The notes under the pieces were generated by a model. It made no database searches. It was not told the origin of the DNA and saw only the letters and a list, made by a program, of their open reading frames with translations. Both the position numbers and the translations under genes were made by a program. A stretch of DNA of 20,126 nucleotides from a virus: IMG/VR virus record IMGVR_UViG_3300009551_000133, positions 1 to 20,126 of that record; one strand, written 5' to 3'. Each line of letters opens with the position of its first letter. Within the stretch, counting starts at the first letter, position 1. Below, piece after piece: positions 1 through 7,703 of this stretch.

Positions 1-1342
1 CTAAAAAAGTATATCCAATATCTGGGTGCGAGAAAATTTTTGTGAATATGCTTTTTAACGTTATGCTCCAAGTGCCCTGAGGAAAATTTCCGCTCCCTTG
101 CTCTGGATTAGGTAGATGGCTAACGAATGGCTGCAATAGGTCAGGATCATCCATTACATTACCGGACGTAACGTCGGTTCCACCCGCCGTTTTGCCATTA
201 ACCCAAATACTTGACGGTATAGTTGTTGATGTTAAAATTCCATCCCCGGCAGTGCCAATTACCGAGGCTTGCAATGTCATCGCAATCTCTCCCGTAATAT
301 ATGGTGCGGGCGCAAAAGCAGTGGCTACGCCTAAAGCAGTTGTTGCGGCTGCGTATGCAGAACCTGAGCTAAATGGAATTAAATTTATAGCGTCCGATAA
401 GTTTTTAAGAGAATCTATATCATGTCCGCCTCCGCCGACTTTTCCTACTAAAACATCCCCGTCTGCACTACCGCCTGTTATTGCATTTTGGAATGTATAA
501 ACTTTCCCATTTATAGTTACAGTTTTCCCCGCAACAATATAGTCAACTCCGTTGCCGCTCGTCACTAAGGTATCAGTTGCAAATCTGCTGCCAACAGTGC
601 CGGGATTGAATTGCGGATTATTCCCATTTATATAATCATTCCCGATTGTTAAGATCGGATGATTTTGGACGGCTGGAACTCCGGGCTTCGTGCCTATATA
701 TAAGCCACCGTATATATTATATTGAGCCGTATCGACATCTGAGGATGTCCACAAAATATCCTGAACAAGGACATCATTCAATCGTTGAATGAGTGGCGAG
801 GATTTTATTGTTACTTTCTTCCGCGTTAATTCAGTAGCCGTTTCAGGCGCACTAATTATTCCTATGTTTGTATATTTGAAATCTTTTCTTCTGAAATCCC
901 CGCAATATAAATGTTCGTAGGTATTATCGTTTCTTTGGCGGATTATCCGAAGAGTATACTTTGCATTCTCATCAAATAGCATCCATTCAAAGAGCGTGAG
1001 AAGTTCGGGGATTAAGTCGTATGAAACGGGAGTACTATTCGTTACGCTTGAAAAAGAAAACGGGGAGTCGAATTCAACATCTAATAAATCAGATAAAAGT
1101 ATAAGCCCGTTTTCCTGTTTCGTCTTTTGAATCTCTAAATCAGGGGACATCAAAAGATCGAACGAATCCAGAATGATCGTATCGGCTGCGGGGAGCGTAA
1201 AATCTAAATCCGAATTATCATAGGTATAACGCCCGTCATTCTTCGTGCCCGTAGGAGAAGCTCGGTTTATAGCAATGAGGAATTTTCCAATGTTACTTTG
1301 GAATGCCTGAATTCTTACTTGTTTATAATGAGGTGTTGCCAT
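1..1342 (-). CDS. Putative tail-tip (distal tail/baseplate) protein, 3' end cut by window edge
   Basis: An open frame of 447 codons begins at ATG 1342-1340, overlaps the tape-measure stop as TAATG, and runs off the left edge without a stop. The N-terminus reads MATPHYKQVRIQAFQ. By position directly after the tape measure it is most likely the distal tail or first baseplate/tail-tip protein; this is inferred from order, since I recognise no diagnostic motif in the first ~250 residues. Around residues 265-390 there is a beta-rich module (core GKTVTINGKVYTF, then a segment ending SLKNLISAINLI, then a Thr/Ala/Gly-rich part). This resembles a module common in phage tail and fibre proteins, in which a short 'NG..YTF' hairpin is followed by a helix ending AIN. 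The module could be for carbohydrate binding or a structural insert. Existence of the gene is sure; the role is moderately supported. Confidence 0.75.
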   Translation of the reverse strand, partial: MATPHYKQVRIQAFQSNIGKFLIAINRASPTGTKNDGRYTYDNSDLDFTLPAADTIILDSFDLLMSPDLEIQKTKQENGLILLSDLLDVEFDSPFSFSSVTNSTPVSYDLIPELLTLFEWMLFDENAKYTLRIIRQRNDNTYEHLYCGDFRRKDFKYTNIGIISAPETATELTRKKVTIKSSPLIQRLNDVLVQDILWTSSDVDTAQYNIYGGLYIGTKPGVPAVQNHPILTIGNDYINGNNPQFNPGTVGSRFATDTLVTSGNGVDYIVAGKTVTINGKVYTFQNAITGGSADGDVLVGKVGGGGHDIDSLKNLSDAINLIPFSSGSAYAAATTALGVATAFAPAPYITGEIAMTLQASVIGTAGDGILTSTTIPSSIWVNGKTAGGTDVTSGNVMDDPDLLQPFVSHLPNPEQGSGNFPQGTWSITLKSIFTKIFSHPDIGYTFL

Positions 1343-4300
1343 TATCCGAGTGCTCTAACTTTGTTGTTTGCCTGAACTCTATCGGCGGAAAGTTTCGCGC
1401 CGAATGTATCATAAATTATCGGAATAACTTGAGGTTGATTTAACCTTGCTATTGCTTTTTCAATATTGGCAGAACTACCGCCCGTGTTTTGAATCTTCGC
1501 AAATAGTCCGTTAAGTTGAGGGGATGTGAATACATGTTCGTCCCCATGAACTATGCCGCGAACTTCGCCGGGTTTACCGCCCGTGTAGCCGCCATCCGCG
1601 AATAATCCCGCACCCGCGCTAAGGATACTCCCAAAAATGTTTAACCCCGGAATAACGGAAAGAATTGAACCTAAAGCTCCAACGCCTTGGGCGGCTGTTA
1701 TGCCATTCCCTTTTTTTGCGCTCCCTGCTGTTTTTAATAATGTTGTTGCGATAGAAGCCCCTATAATTTCGCCGTCTGCTTTTTTATCTGCTTTACTATC
1801 AGTCAATGGCGAGTCTGCTTTACCGAATTCCTCTTGTGCCATTGTTATTTTTCGCGTAGTCTCCGAATCCGTAATTCCTGCAATCGGAGAACGTTTACCT
1901 TGTAGCATAGCAATTATATTAGATTCAAAATGTAATTGCTCTAAACCGCCGCCACGTCCTATCTCATCAAATCCGCCAGCAGTATCAGCGTCCGAACCGC
2001 CTACTTTCAGATTGCCCCAATCTCTTAATGCGGTAGTGCCAAAACCTTTGCCAAGTAAAGCGTTTAATGTCGTTGTTCTTCTTTCAAGTTCGGATAAAGA
2101 TTCATCTAAATTAAATCCTTTTGAAAGCCCCTCTGCAATCTCAGGTTTATCCATAAAATCCTGCATCTCTTTATAATGCCGTGCGATTTTTGTTTGATCT
2201 TTGCTTTCACTACCGCCACCTTCATTAAGCTGTGCGTATGGCAGCGATCCTCCTTTTGCAGTTTCCCCCGCCATTAACTTTTTTACTGTCTCTGCTGAAA
2301 TTACATATTCTCCGAAGTGAACCATGCCAGCGAGTTTAGATGAATCTCCATCTCCCGTGTAGCCGCCTAAAGCAAAACTATTGCCGAAGAGAACCTTCAA
2401 TGCCTCATCTATAGGGCTAAGTGCGGGGGATTCATTTGTTTCTCCCTGTGCACCCGTAATTGGCTTTAATGCCTCTTTATAAAGATCGCTACGCAAAGGA
2501 AATTCAACTGCTTCACCACGCTCTTTATCTCTTTTCTTTTTACCGAAGAGAGATTCAGAAAGAACTTCCAATGCCTTACTCTCAAGTAATTTCATTGCAG
2601 CTTTTCCGATGTCTGAAAACATTCCCTCAAGCACATTGCCCGTCTTTCTTGCGTCTTCATCTATCGGCTTAAAAAACTGTTCATACCACGCCGTGTATGC
2701 TTTTGAAGCAGGTGAAGTAATAACCGCTAGAAGCTCTTCGTTAAATTTTTTCTCTTTATCTAATTGTTCTATTTTTTTTACTTTATCTCTCGCTGCAACT
2801 GTATCAAATAATTTTTCTTTCTCAAGATAATTTTTAACCCTAAAATCGTATTCTATTGTTTGCAGCTTGTAATCAATTTCATTAGCATAATTCTTTTGAT
2901 CGAAAAGATATTTTTGATAAGCCTTATAATTAGTCAAATCCTGTTGGTAAAGCTTGTCCCGCGCTTCGTTCCCAGCAGTAATGATCGCCACCCCATCCTT
3001 ATCAATCGCTATAGCTTTAGAAAGAGCCTCTTTGCCAACTACTCCTTTAGCTATATAATAATTTTTTACTGCCGCTAAATTGTTTTGCCGCTCCTCTTCC
3101 TCTGCTGCATTTTTTGCGCGTGTAAAATTGAGTTCGGAATGGTCTATTTGAAATTGATCGTAGGCTGCATTAATAGCTATTTCTTTTAAGACTGCATTCT
3201 GCGCTTTAGCTGCATCGAATGCCTCTTGAGCTACGTCTTTTTTGGATTTCTTAAAGTCCGCACCAAATTTATTATCTTTTTTAGGTTTAGCTGATGAAAT
3301 AGCTTTGTCGGAAATAGCTTGATCTAAAATAGTATTTACTTCGGTAACGATTTGAGACTGCTGCTCCATCGTTAAAGCTAATGGGTTGCCATGTGATAAA
3401 TGCTGAGAGGCATAATCAACTAATTCTTTTCTTGCTACGTCTTTATTAAAGTATTTCCCTGCTACTAAACTTGTAGCCAACCCGCGTGTTTCGTCTCTTG
3501 TTTTTTCTATTAAATTAGCGACTTGTTCCTTGCCATAGCTTTCAGGAGAGAATAATTTCTTAAAAGCATCAACTAAATCATTTGCAGTAGAAAGAATGCC
3601 CGAAAGCATAGGCATAAGTTTTTGCCCCAGAGAAATAGCAAAATTTTCTTCCTCAATCTTTGCATGTTTGAATCGCTCGGCAGTCGATTCCATTGTTTTA
3701 TTAGACTGTTCTTGAGCCGCATTCGTCCCTGTTATTTTTTGAGTCGTAGTAGCTAAGGCAACGGAATCCTGCATGAGTGCCTCCGCTATTTTAATAGCAC
3801 CTCTCGCACCTTGCCCGAAAATCTGAGTTAGGATTTCCATTCTATTAACTGGGTTTCCTACTCCATTTAATTTCTCCTTTAATAATTCGATGGATTTATT
3901 TAACCCTACTTTTTCGGGGTTAATCATATCGTAACTTAATCCAAGTCTCTCAAGAGCGTGAGACATTGCGGGAGTTCCTGCCGAAATCTTTGTGATAAAT
4001 AGAGCGAACTTGCCGCCTGCTTCTGCACCATCGACGCTATTCTTATTTAGAACTTCAATAGCGGCAGCCGTTTCTTCTAATGAAATCCCTGCATTATGAG
4101 CCACTATTCCGGCAGTTTTTAATCCTTCTGCAAGTTGTGGCATTTTTGCAGTACCTTCGCGCGAAGCAGCAGCCAACACATTAGCTATATTTTTTAATGA
4201 CTCTGCTTGTTGATCTGCACTACCCACTGCTAATCCAAATTGATGGAGTGTCCCCGTTAAGATCGTTGAAGATTCTTCCGCTGTTATTTTTTGAGCCTTA

Positions 4301-5079
4301 GATAAAAGCAAAACCGAATCAGTGGCGGAGTTTGTGGCGGCTATATTACTTACAAATTCTTGCCCTAATGAACGAAGTATATTTTCTGTGGCAGCAACGG
4401 CATCCGGCAATTCTGTATTATATGCAATAGCAGTTTTTCTTAATTTTTCTCCTAATTTATCTAACGCCTCTCCAGAAATTCCCGTAGTATTTGATAAGTG
4501 GATTAAAGCACTTTCAAAATTAGCAGCATCAGTAACGCCTTGCTTTAAGGCAATCCCTACGGCAGCCGCTAAACCTCCGCCTGCCAATAACCCGAAACCT
4601 AATCCAGTAGAATTTATAAGGTTTCTTCCAGTGCCAAGAATTCCATTTTTTGAACCCTCGCCCTTATGGTTTACTTCATCGCGTTTTCTATATTCTAAAT
4701 CTAATTCCTTTGTGAGTGATTTTTCAGCCGCCAGTTGTTGCTGTATTCTTGCCTTCGTATCGTCAAGTTGAAAAACGGAAAGTGCTTTGGTGAGAGTGCG
4801 GATTTTATTATGATGAGTATCGTATTCTTTCTCTAAATTTTTGAAAGAAAGTTTGGAGTATTTTGTAGAGAGTTCGCCGCGTTCTTTTTCAATGCCGTCT
4901 ATGATTTTATTTGTGCGCTTTTCGAGAGTCGCAACATCCCCTAAATACTTCTCATGGTCTTTTAATCTTTTCGCATATTGCGAACCGCCGTCTTTTGAGG
5001 ATTGCGTTGCATAGGACTTTAGACTTTTATCAACGTCCGAAGTATCGGCACTGAATTTTATTCTTACGTTAGCATTCAT
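1342..5079 (-). CDS. Tail tape measure protein (TP901 core type)
   Basis: This 1245-residue protein is the longest in the window. It should set tail length and be threaded through the tail tube before release at infection. Residues ~30-140 are highly charged and predicted coiled coil. A Gly/Ala-rich hydrophobic stretch follows at ~158-178. Residues ~185-500 look like the TP901 tape-measure core, with segments such as FESALIHLSNTTG, ISGEALDKLGEKLRK and GISLEETAAAIEVLNK. The middle (~600-850) is Lys/Glu/Ala-rich helix. The C-terminal part has two copies of a GGYTG...G.VH..E.V motif, at ~905 and ~1163, a pattern typical of tape-measure C-termini. The start ATG overlaps the stop of the frameshifted chaperone (ATGA), and the stop overlaps the next start (TAATG). 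No Shine-Dalgarno is visible, so translation is probably coupled to the chaperone frame. Confidence 0.95.
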   Translation of the reverse strand: MNANVRIKFSADTSDVDKSLKSYATQSSKDGGSQYAKRLKDHEKYLGDVATLEKRTNKIIDGIEKERGELSTKYSKLSFKNLEKEYDTHHNKIRTLTKALSVFQLDDTKARIQQQLAAEKSLTKELDLEYRKRDEVNHKGEGSKNGILGTGRNLINSTGLGFGLLAGGGLAAAVGIALKQGVTDAANFESALIHLSNTTGISGEALDKLGEKLRKTAIAYNTELPDAVAATENILRSLGQEFVSNIAATNSATDSVLLLSKAQKITAEESSTILTGTLHQFGLAVGSADQQAESLKNIANVLAAASREGTAKMPQLAEGLKTAGIVAHNAGISLEETAAAIEVLNKNSVDGAEAGGKFALFITKISAGTPAMSHALERLGLSYDMINPEKVGLNKSIELLKEKLNGVGNPVNRMEILTQIFGQGARGAIKIAEALMQDSVALATTTQKITGTNAAQEQSNKTMESTAERFKHAKIEEENFAISLGQKLMPMLSGILSTANDLVDAFKKLFSPESYGKEQVANLIEKTRDETRGLATSLVAGKYFNKDVARKELVDYASQHLSHGNPLALTMEQQSQIVTEVNTILDQAISDKAISSAKPKKDNKFGADFKKSKKDVAQEAFDAAKAQNAVLKEIAINAAYDQFQIDHSELNFTRAKNAAEEEERQNNLAAVKNYYIAKGVVGKEALSKAIAIDKDGVAIITAGNEARDKLYQQDLTNYKAYQKYLFDQKNYANEIDYKLQTIEYDFRVKNYLEKEKLFDTVAARDKVKKIEQLDKEKKFNEELLAVITSPASKAYTAWYEQFFKPIDEDARKTGNVLEGMFSDIGKAAMKLLESKALEVLSESLFGKKKRDKERGEAVEFPLRSDLYKEALKPITGAQGETNESPALSPIDEALKVLFGNSFALGGYTGDGDSSKLAGMVHFGEYVISAETVKKLMAGETAKGGSLPYAQLNEGGGSESKDQTKIARHYKEMQDFMDKPEIAEGLSKGFNLDESLSELERRTTTLNALLGKGFGTTALRDWGNLKVGGSDADTAGGFDEIGRGGGLEQLHFESNIIAMLQGKRSPIAGITDSETTRKITMAQEEFGKADSPLTDSKADKKADGEIIGASIATTLLKTAGSAKKGNGITAAQGVGALGSILSVIPGLNIFGSILSAGAGLFADGGYTGGKPGEVRGIVHGDEHVFTSPQLNGLFAKIQNTGGSSANIEKAIARLNQPQVIPIIYDTFGAKLSADRVQANNKVRALG

Positions 5080-5917
5080 GTAGGTTTATTTTCTTCTGCA
5101 ATTATACCATCGTTTACCTTTTCACACGATTTAAGTGCGCTTTTCAAAGAAAGATACTCTGTTATTTCATCAATGCCGCCTTCCGTGCCCTTCAATGAAA
5201 TATACTCTTCATAAGATTCGGATACCTGAATAAGCGTGAGAAGATTTTGATATTCCGTTGGAATAAAATCCGTAGCGGATACAAGGAATCTCTCGCCCTT
5301 CGTTGTTAGGTAGTGCCCGTATCTATTTTCTTCTTTGAACTCTTGTCTTTTTTGCCAGAAGCGTTCTCCGATGATTCCTGCCCTTCGCTTTCTTTCGTCG
5401 AAGGCTTCTGACTCAAGTAGAAAAAATTTATAGCATCGTTCATCAACTCCTTATCCGCTCGGTCTGCTACCGTTGAAAGTTTAGGAGTATTTTTATCTTT
5501 TGGCAAACAAATAAGATTGAGTTGATCTAAACAAACTCTATCACTCCATTCATTTACGCCCAAATTATTAAAGAATCTATCCATGACCGATTTTAGCATG
5601 TCATCGTTCGGGATAATTCTTGTTTCTTTATTTTGAGCGGCAAGAGTTCGGAGAATCATTCCCGCCGCTTGTTCCTGTTGCGTCTTTACAATTTGCGAAT
5701 GCGGCGTGTCGTCGTCTGCTTGTTCGGCTATTGATTTGTTAAGTTCTCGCGTTAGCCATAGATGGGCATGGCTGTAAGGAATTTGTCTTATTCGTGCAAT
5801 CTCTGAAAGTGTGAAACTATCAGGTATTTGCCACGTCCATTGTTCCCCTGCCACGAATTGAACATCCGTGTACTCTCTTTGCTTTATCGGTTTTGGTGCT
5901 CTTGGTTGAAATGACAT
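5076..5917 (-). CDS. Tail assembly chaperone, -1 frameshift product (GpG-T type fusion)
   Basis: The frame runs from ATG 5917 to Phe 166, shifts -1 at the heptamer T TTT TTC (5426-5420), then reads CTA CTT GAG and continues for 114 codons to TGA 5078-5076. The product is about 280 residues. The shifted part begins LLESEAFDERKRR, continues through GERFWQKRQEFKEENRYG, and ends IIAEENKPT. It is fully open, has normal protein composition, contains no ATG or GTG codon and has no ribosome site, so it cannot easily be a separate gene. Its stop overlaps the tape-measure start as ATGA. In lambda and many siphophages the short form and the rarer frameshifted form both bind the tape measure and recruit tail-tube subunits; the same role is inferred here from position and layout. 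I did not find an obvious downstream pseudoknot. Confidence 0.85.
5306..5917 (-). CDS. Tail assembly chaperone, unshifted short form (GpG type)
   Basis: The zero-frame product is about 203 residues from ATG 5917-5915 (MSFQPRAPKPIKQREY). A longer start at 5971 is possible in frame, but its first 18 codons lie inside the terminator hairpin and T-tract, so it would not be on a transcript started downstream, and those residues (NGIPFFFYNQ) look non-coding. No strong Shine-Dalgarno precedes 5917. The protein is mostly helical and hydrophilic. The region around LSEIARIRQIPYSHAHLWL looks like a short helix-turn-helix-like segment, but this is only by eye. After the slippery Phe-Phe the zero frame ends in a low-complexity Ser/Lys tail (SSKKKIDTGTT), as is usual for the short form. 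It sits between major tail and tape-measure genes, the canonical place for the chaperone. Confidence 0.8.
   Translation of the reverse strand: MSFQPRAPKPIKQREYTDVQFVAGEQWTWQIPDSFTLSEIARIRQIPYSHAHLWLTRELNKSIAEQADDDTPHSQIVKTQQEQAAGMILRTLAAQNKETRIIPNDDMLKSVMDRFFNNLGVNEWSDRVCLDQLNLICLPKDKNTPKLSTVADRADKELMNDAINFFYLSQKPSTKESEGQESSENASGKKDKSSKKKIDTGTT
5420..5426 (-). promoter_or_regulatory. Programmed -1 ribosomal frameshift slippery heptamer T TTT TTC
   Basis: On the minus strand the zero-frame codons are AAT TTT TTC TAC, so T TTT TTC fits the X XXY YYZ rule in register. After slippage both tRNAs can re-pair (TTT TTT) and the next codon is CTA. The new frame stays open for 114 codons and stops on the tape-measure start. 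A second run (C AAA AAA G, 5350-5356) lies downstream but does not fit the heptamer rule in frame. Confidence 0.85.
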
Positions 5918-5929
5918 ATTTAATCTTTG

Positions 5930-5958
5930 ATTATAAAAAAAAAACGGGATTCCGTTAA
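5930..5958 (-). promoter_or_regulatory. Possible sigma70-like promoter overlapping the terminator
   Basis: On the minus strand a perfect TATAAT (5935-5930) sits 17 bases downstream of TTAACG (5958-5953), which matches TTGACA at 4 of 6 positions. Initiation about seven bases later would leave a nearly leaderless mRNA for the chaperone ATG at 5917. The -35 falls in the terminator loop and much of the spacer is the T-tract, so the match may be accidental in AT-rich DNA. It would also not apply if the host uses a Bacteroidota-type promoter. Confidence 0.25.
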
Positions 5959-5967
5959 GAATCCCGT
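5935..5967 (-). terminator. Intrinsic (rho-independent) terminator inside the tail operon
   Basis: A perfect 9-bp stem is formed by ACGGGATTC (5944-5952) and GAATCCCGT (5959-5967) around a 6-base loop. On the minus strand it is followed directly by nine T residues (5943-5935). The plus-strand direction has no T-tract, so it acts on the operon transcript. It lies after the lipoprotein gene (stop 6008) and just before the chaperone start, so it should cut transcription of chaperone, tape measure and tail tip relative to the genes upstream, unless read through or antiterminated. Confidence 0.88.
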
Positions 5968-6007
5968 CCATTCTATAAAAACAAATCCCCTATGTTAAAA
6001 AAAACTT

Positions 6008-6385
6008 CTACTTCTCGCGGGTACAATGCCACTGTAATTCAGTGCCGCCTAAAAATTGCCCAGTCCAGACTCCGTCAAGCTGAGTATCATTTTTATTTAT
6101 TTGTGCCCGAATCTTATGAAGAGTAGCCGCCCCATATTGGTAATCTCTCTCCATGATAAACACAGAATCATTCTCTATAACTCCGATTGCAGTTGAAGAG
6201 TCTGGCATATACGGGCTTCCGTTTAGCCATCCCGTGCTACCTAAAATACTATCTCCATTTTGAGATATATTCCACGCCTTACCGTCGCTCCATGATCCAG
6301 AGAGATTATGCGAATAAGTTTGTGGTGCGCTTATTGGATTCGCCGCACATCCTGAAATCAGTAAAAGAACTATCAGATATTTCAT
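6008..6385 (-). CDS. Small lipoprotein of unknown function
   Basis: The product is 125 residues. It begins MKYLIVLLLISGCAANPIS: a short charged start, a hydrophobic run, then a lipobox I-S-G-C with the lipidated Cys at 13. Signal peptidase II processing and membrane anchoring are therefore expected. Ala at +2 would not retain it in the inner membrane under the enterobacterial rule. The mature part has a SGSWSDGKAWNISQNGDSILG-like beta-strand pattern and ends GVWTGQFLGGTELQWHCTRE, recalling small beta-barrel lipoproteins that share 'G.W.G.' strands; no family is assigned. A second Cys lies near the C-terminus. It is the last gene before the intrinsic terminator, at the end of the major-tail gene group. 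Phage lipoproteins of this size are often lysogenic-conversion or superinfection-exclusion factors, or lysis accessories; which applies here cannot be told. Confidence 0.78.
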   Translation of the reverse strand: MKYLIVLLLISGCAANPISAPQTYSHNLSGSWSDGKAWNISQNGDSILGSTGWLNGSPYMPDSSTAIGVIENDSVFIMERDYQYGAATLHKIRAQINKNDTQLDGVWTGQFLGGTELQWHCTREK

Positions 6386-6414
6386 ATATTTTTAGTTGGT
6401 TAAAACGTTGCATT

Positions 6415-6666
6415 TTACGTTTCTTCCGCCTGAATGTTATCTGAATTATTATTCATTTCCTTAACTTCTTTCTTTTGAACGTTTAACGGTTCAAACTGCG
6501 CCTTCAAACGGGCTTCGGTTATGTAGTAATTTGCACCATGCTGAGAAGAGCTACCATCCGTATGAGTTACTTTATATGGATGGTCTTCATTCGTAGTGTT
6601 ATGAAATTTCGGGTCTATCTTTTCAATGTCAACGATTTCGCCGTTACGCTTATCTTTATATTGCAT
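6415..6666 (-). CDS. Small hypothetical protein after the major tail gene
   Basis: The product is 83 residues, beginning MQYKDKRNGEIVDIEKIDP. The start overlaps the major tail stop as TAATG, so it is probably translated by coupling. It is polar and charged: a beta-like N-terminal half (GEIVDIEKI, HPYKVTHTDGSS) is followed by a helix (ITEARLKAQFEP) and a disordered Asn/Glu-rich tail. I do not recognise a family. The place, between tail tube and chaperone, is where small tail accessory proteins often lie. Confidence 0.7.
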   Translation of the reverse strand: MQYKDKRNGEIVDIEKIDPKFHNTTNEDHPYKVTHTDGSSSQHGANYYITEARLKAQFEPLNVQKKEVKEMNNNSDNIQAEET

Positions 6667-7703
6667 TAGTTGTAACCAATTTTTCCTTTATAAACTTCCT
6701 CAACTGCTGAAGACTGACCTAAATCCATATATGTAGTGTCCGTGTATCCGCCCGGGTTTACTGGAACGTCGCCACTTAAAGTAACTTCAATCCATGAATC
6801 GCCCGGCTTTTCAGATAATCTATAATCGGGGATATTAGATACTACACCGTTAGTAAATTTGTAATCGTTGCCTGATTTATCAAATGCTTTTAGGACTGCG
6901 ACATCTTCACGGTAATCGGTCAAGAATGCTTTGGCTTGCAAATAATTCATATCAACAATTTGCACTTTCCCAGCGATTCTAATGCCCTGAACGAAGGAGC
7001 GATTTCTATTATCTGGCTTGCCTCCGTACGACTCCCATGTTATTTCTGAGTCCATCCCTACTTTACCAGGAGCGGCGGTAGTGATTGAATTTTGCACCGA
7101 GAAAGAATCAAAGATAGGGATTACTATACTTTGTCTATCGTAGGCTTCTGCTGTTAGCCCCAAAGTAGTACCGCCCGTATTTGCCGCCAGTGCGGCGGTC
7201 GAAGAACTGAAAAGAAAATCCAGTTCATCGGTAGAAAGTAATGAAGTAATGTAAGAGTTTAACGTTATAACGCAATTTGCATTTTTACCGTTAATAGTTC
7301 TTTTGATCTTCATACCTAAAGACGTTGTGCCCGTAGCTTGTGCGCCTAAAGCGGCTGCGTTGTTTATAAATGTAAACCATCCCATAGAGGTTGCGCCGCC
7401 GCCAATCGCTTTGAACTGCGCGTCAACGTATCCTCTTGCAAGTTGTACGTAGTTTGCCCAATAGAGCGGTTTAATTTGCTCCGTTGTATATGTTACTGTT
7501 GCCTCGTGCTGAAAAGCCTTATCCCTATTGGCAATATCTTTCCCTGTTATCGGTTTAATTTCCATAAGGCCCTCGTCGCGCAATCCGGGCGTTATCGCAT
7601 CGGAAGCATTGAATGCTAAATTTTGCGGAGTGAGTCTGATGTTATCAAACCTACTTCCGGGCTCATGCCCTATAACTACGCCCTGATGTCCTGTTTCTGC
7701 CAT
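6666..7703 (-). CDS. Major tail (tube) protein
   Basis: The product is 345 residues. It is assigned by position (after tail-completion and terminator genes, before chaperone and tape measure) and by composition: beta-rich, Gly/Thr/Asn-rich, no signal peptide, no Cys-rich or catalytic motif apart from one Cys. The C-terminal segment SEKPGDSWIEVTLSGDVPVN looks like a beta-sandwich closing domain. Unlike most genes here it has a good Shine-Dalgarno (GGAG, 8 bases upstream of the ATG), which fits the high expression needed for a tube subunit. Its start lies 28 bases inside the upstream glycosyltransferase gene. The protein is longer than many siphophage tube subunits, so an extra surface domain is possible. 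The exact family was not recognised from motifs. Confidence 0.7.
   Translation of the reverse strand: MAETGHQGVVIGHEPGSRFDNIRLTPQNLAFNASDAITPGLRDEGLMEIKPITGKDIANRDKAFQHEATVTYTTEQIKPLYWANYVQLARGYVDAQFKAIGGGATSMGWFTFINNAAALGAQATGTTSLGMKIKRTINGKNANCVITLNSYITSLLSTDELDFLFSSSTAALAANTGGTTLGLTAEAYDRQSIVIPIFDSFSVQNSITTAAPGKVGMDSEITWESYGGKPDNRNRSFVQGIRIAGKVQIVDMNYLQAKAFLTDYREDVAVLKAFDKSGNDYKFTNGVVSNIPDYRLSEKPGDSWIEVTLSGDVPVNPGGYTDTTYMDLGQSSAVEEVYKGKIGYN

Noticed and set aside
1637-2176. Plus-strand open frame of 179 codons across the tape-measure gene
   Set aside because: It is antisense to a clear tape-measure coding region, is Pro/Ser-rich as expected for a complementary-frame shadow, and has no ribosome site or neighbours on that strand. 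The same holds for the plus-strand frames at 192-500, 4322-4771, 8411-8738 and 10375-10880.
5350-5356. C AAA AAA G run as the frameshift site
   Set aside because: In the zero frame the codons are GGC AAA AAA GAC, which does not fit X XXY YYZ tandem slippage. The upstream T TTT TTC fits exactly and gives a good shifted sequence between the two sites.
5917-5971. Longer chaperone N-terminus starting at 5971
   Set aside because: The added codons lie in the terminator stem and T-tract, and encode an unlikely Phe-rich segment; ATG 5917 is the better start.
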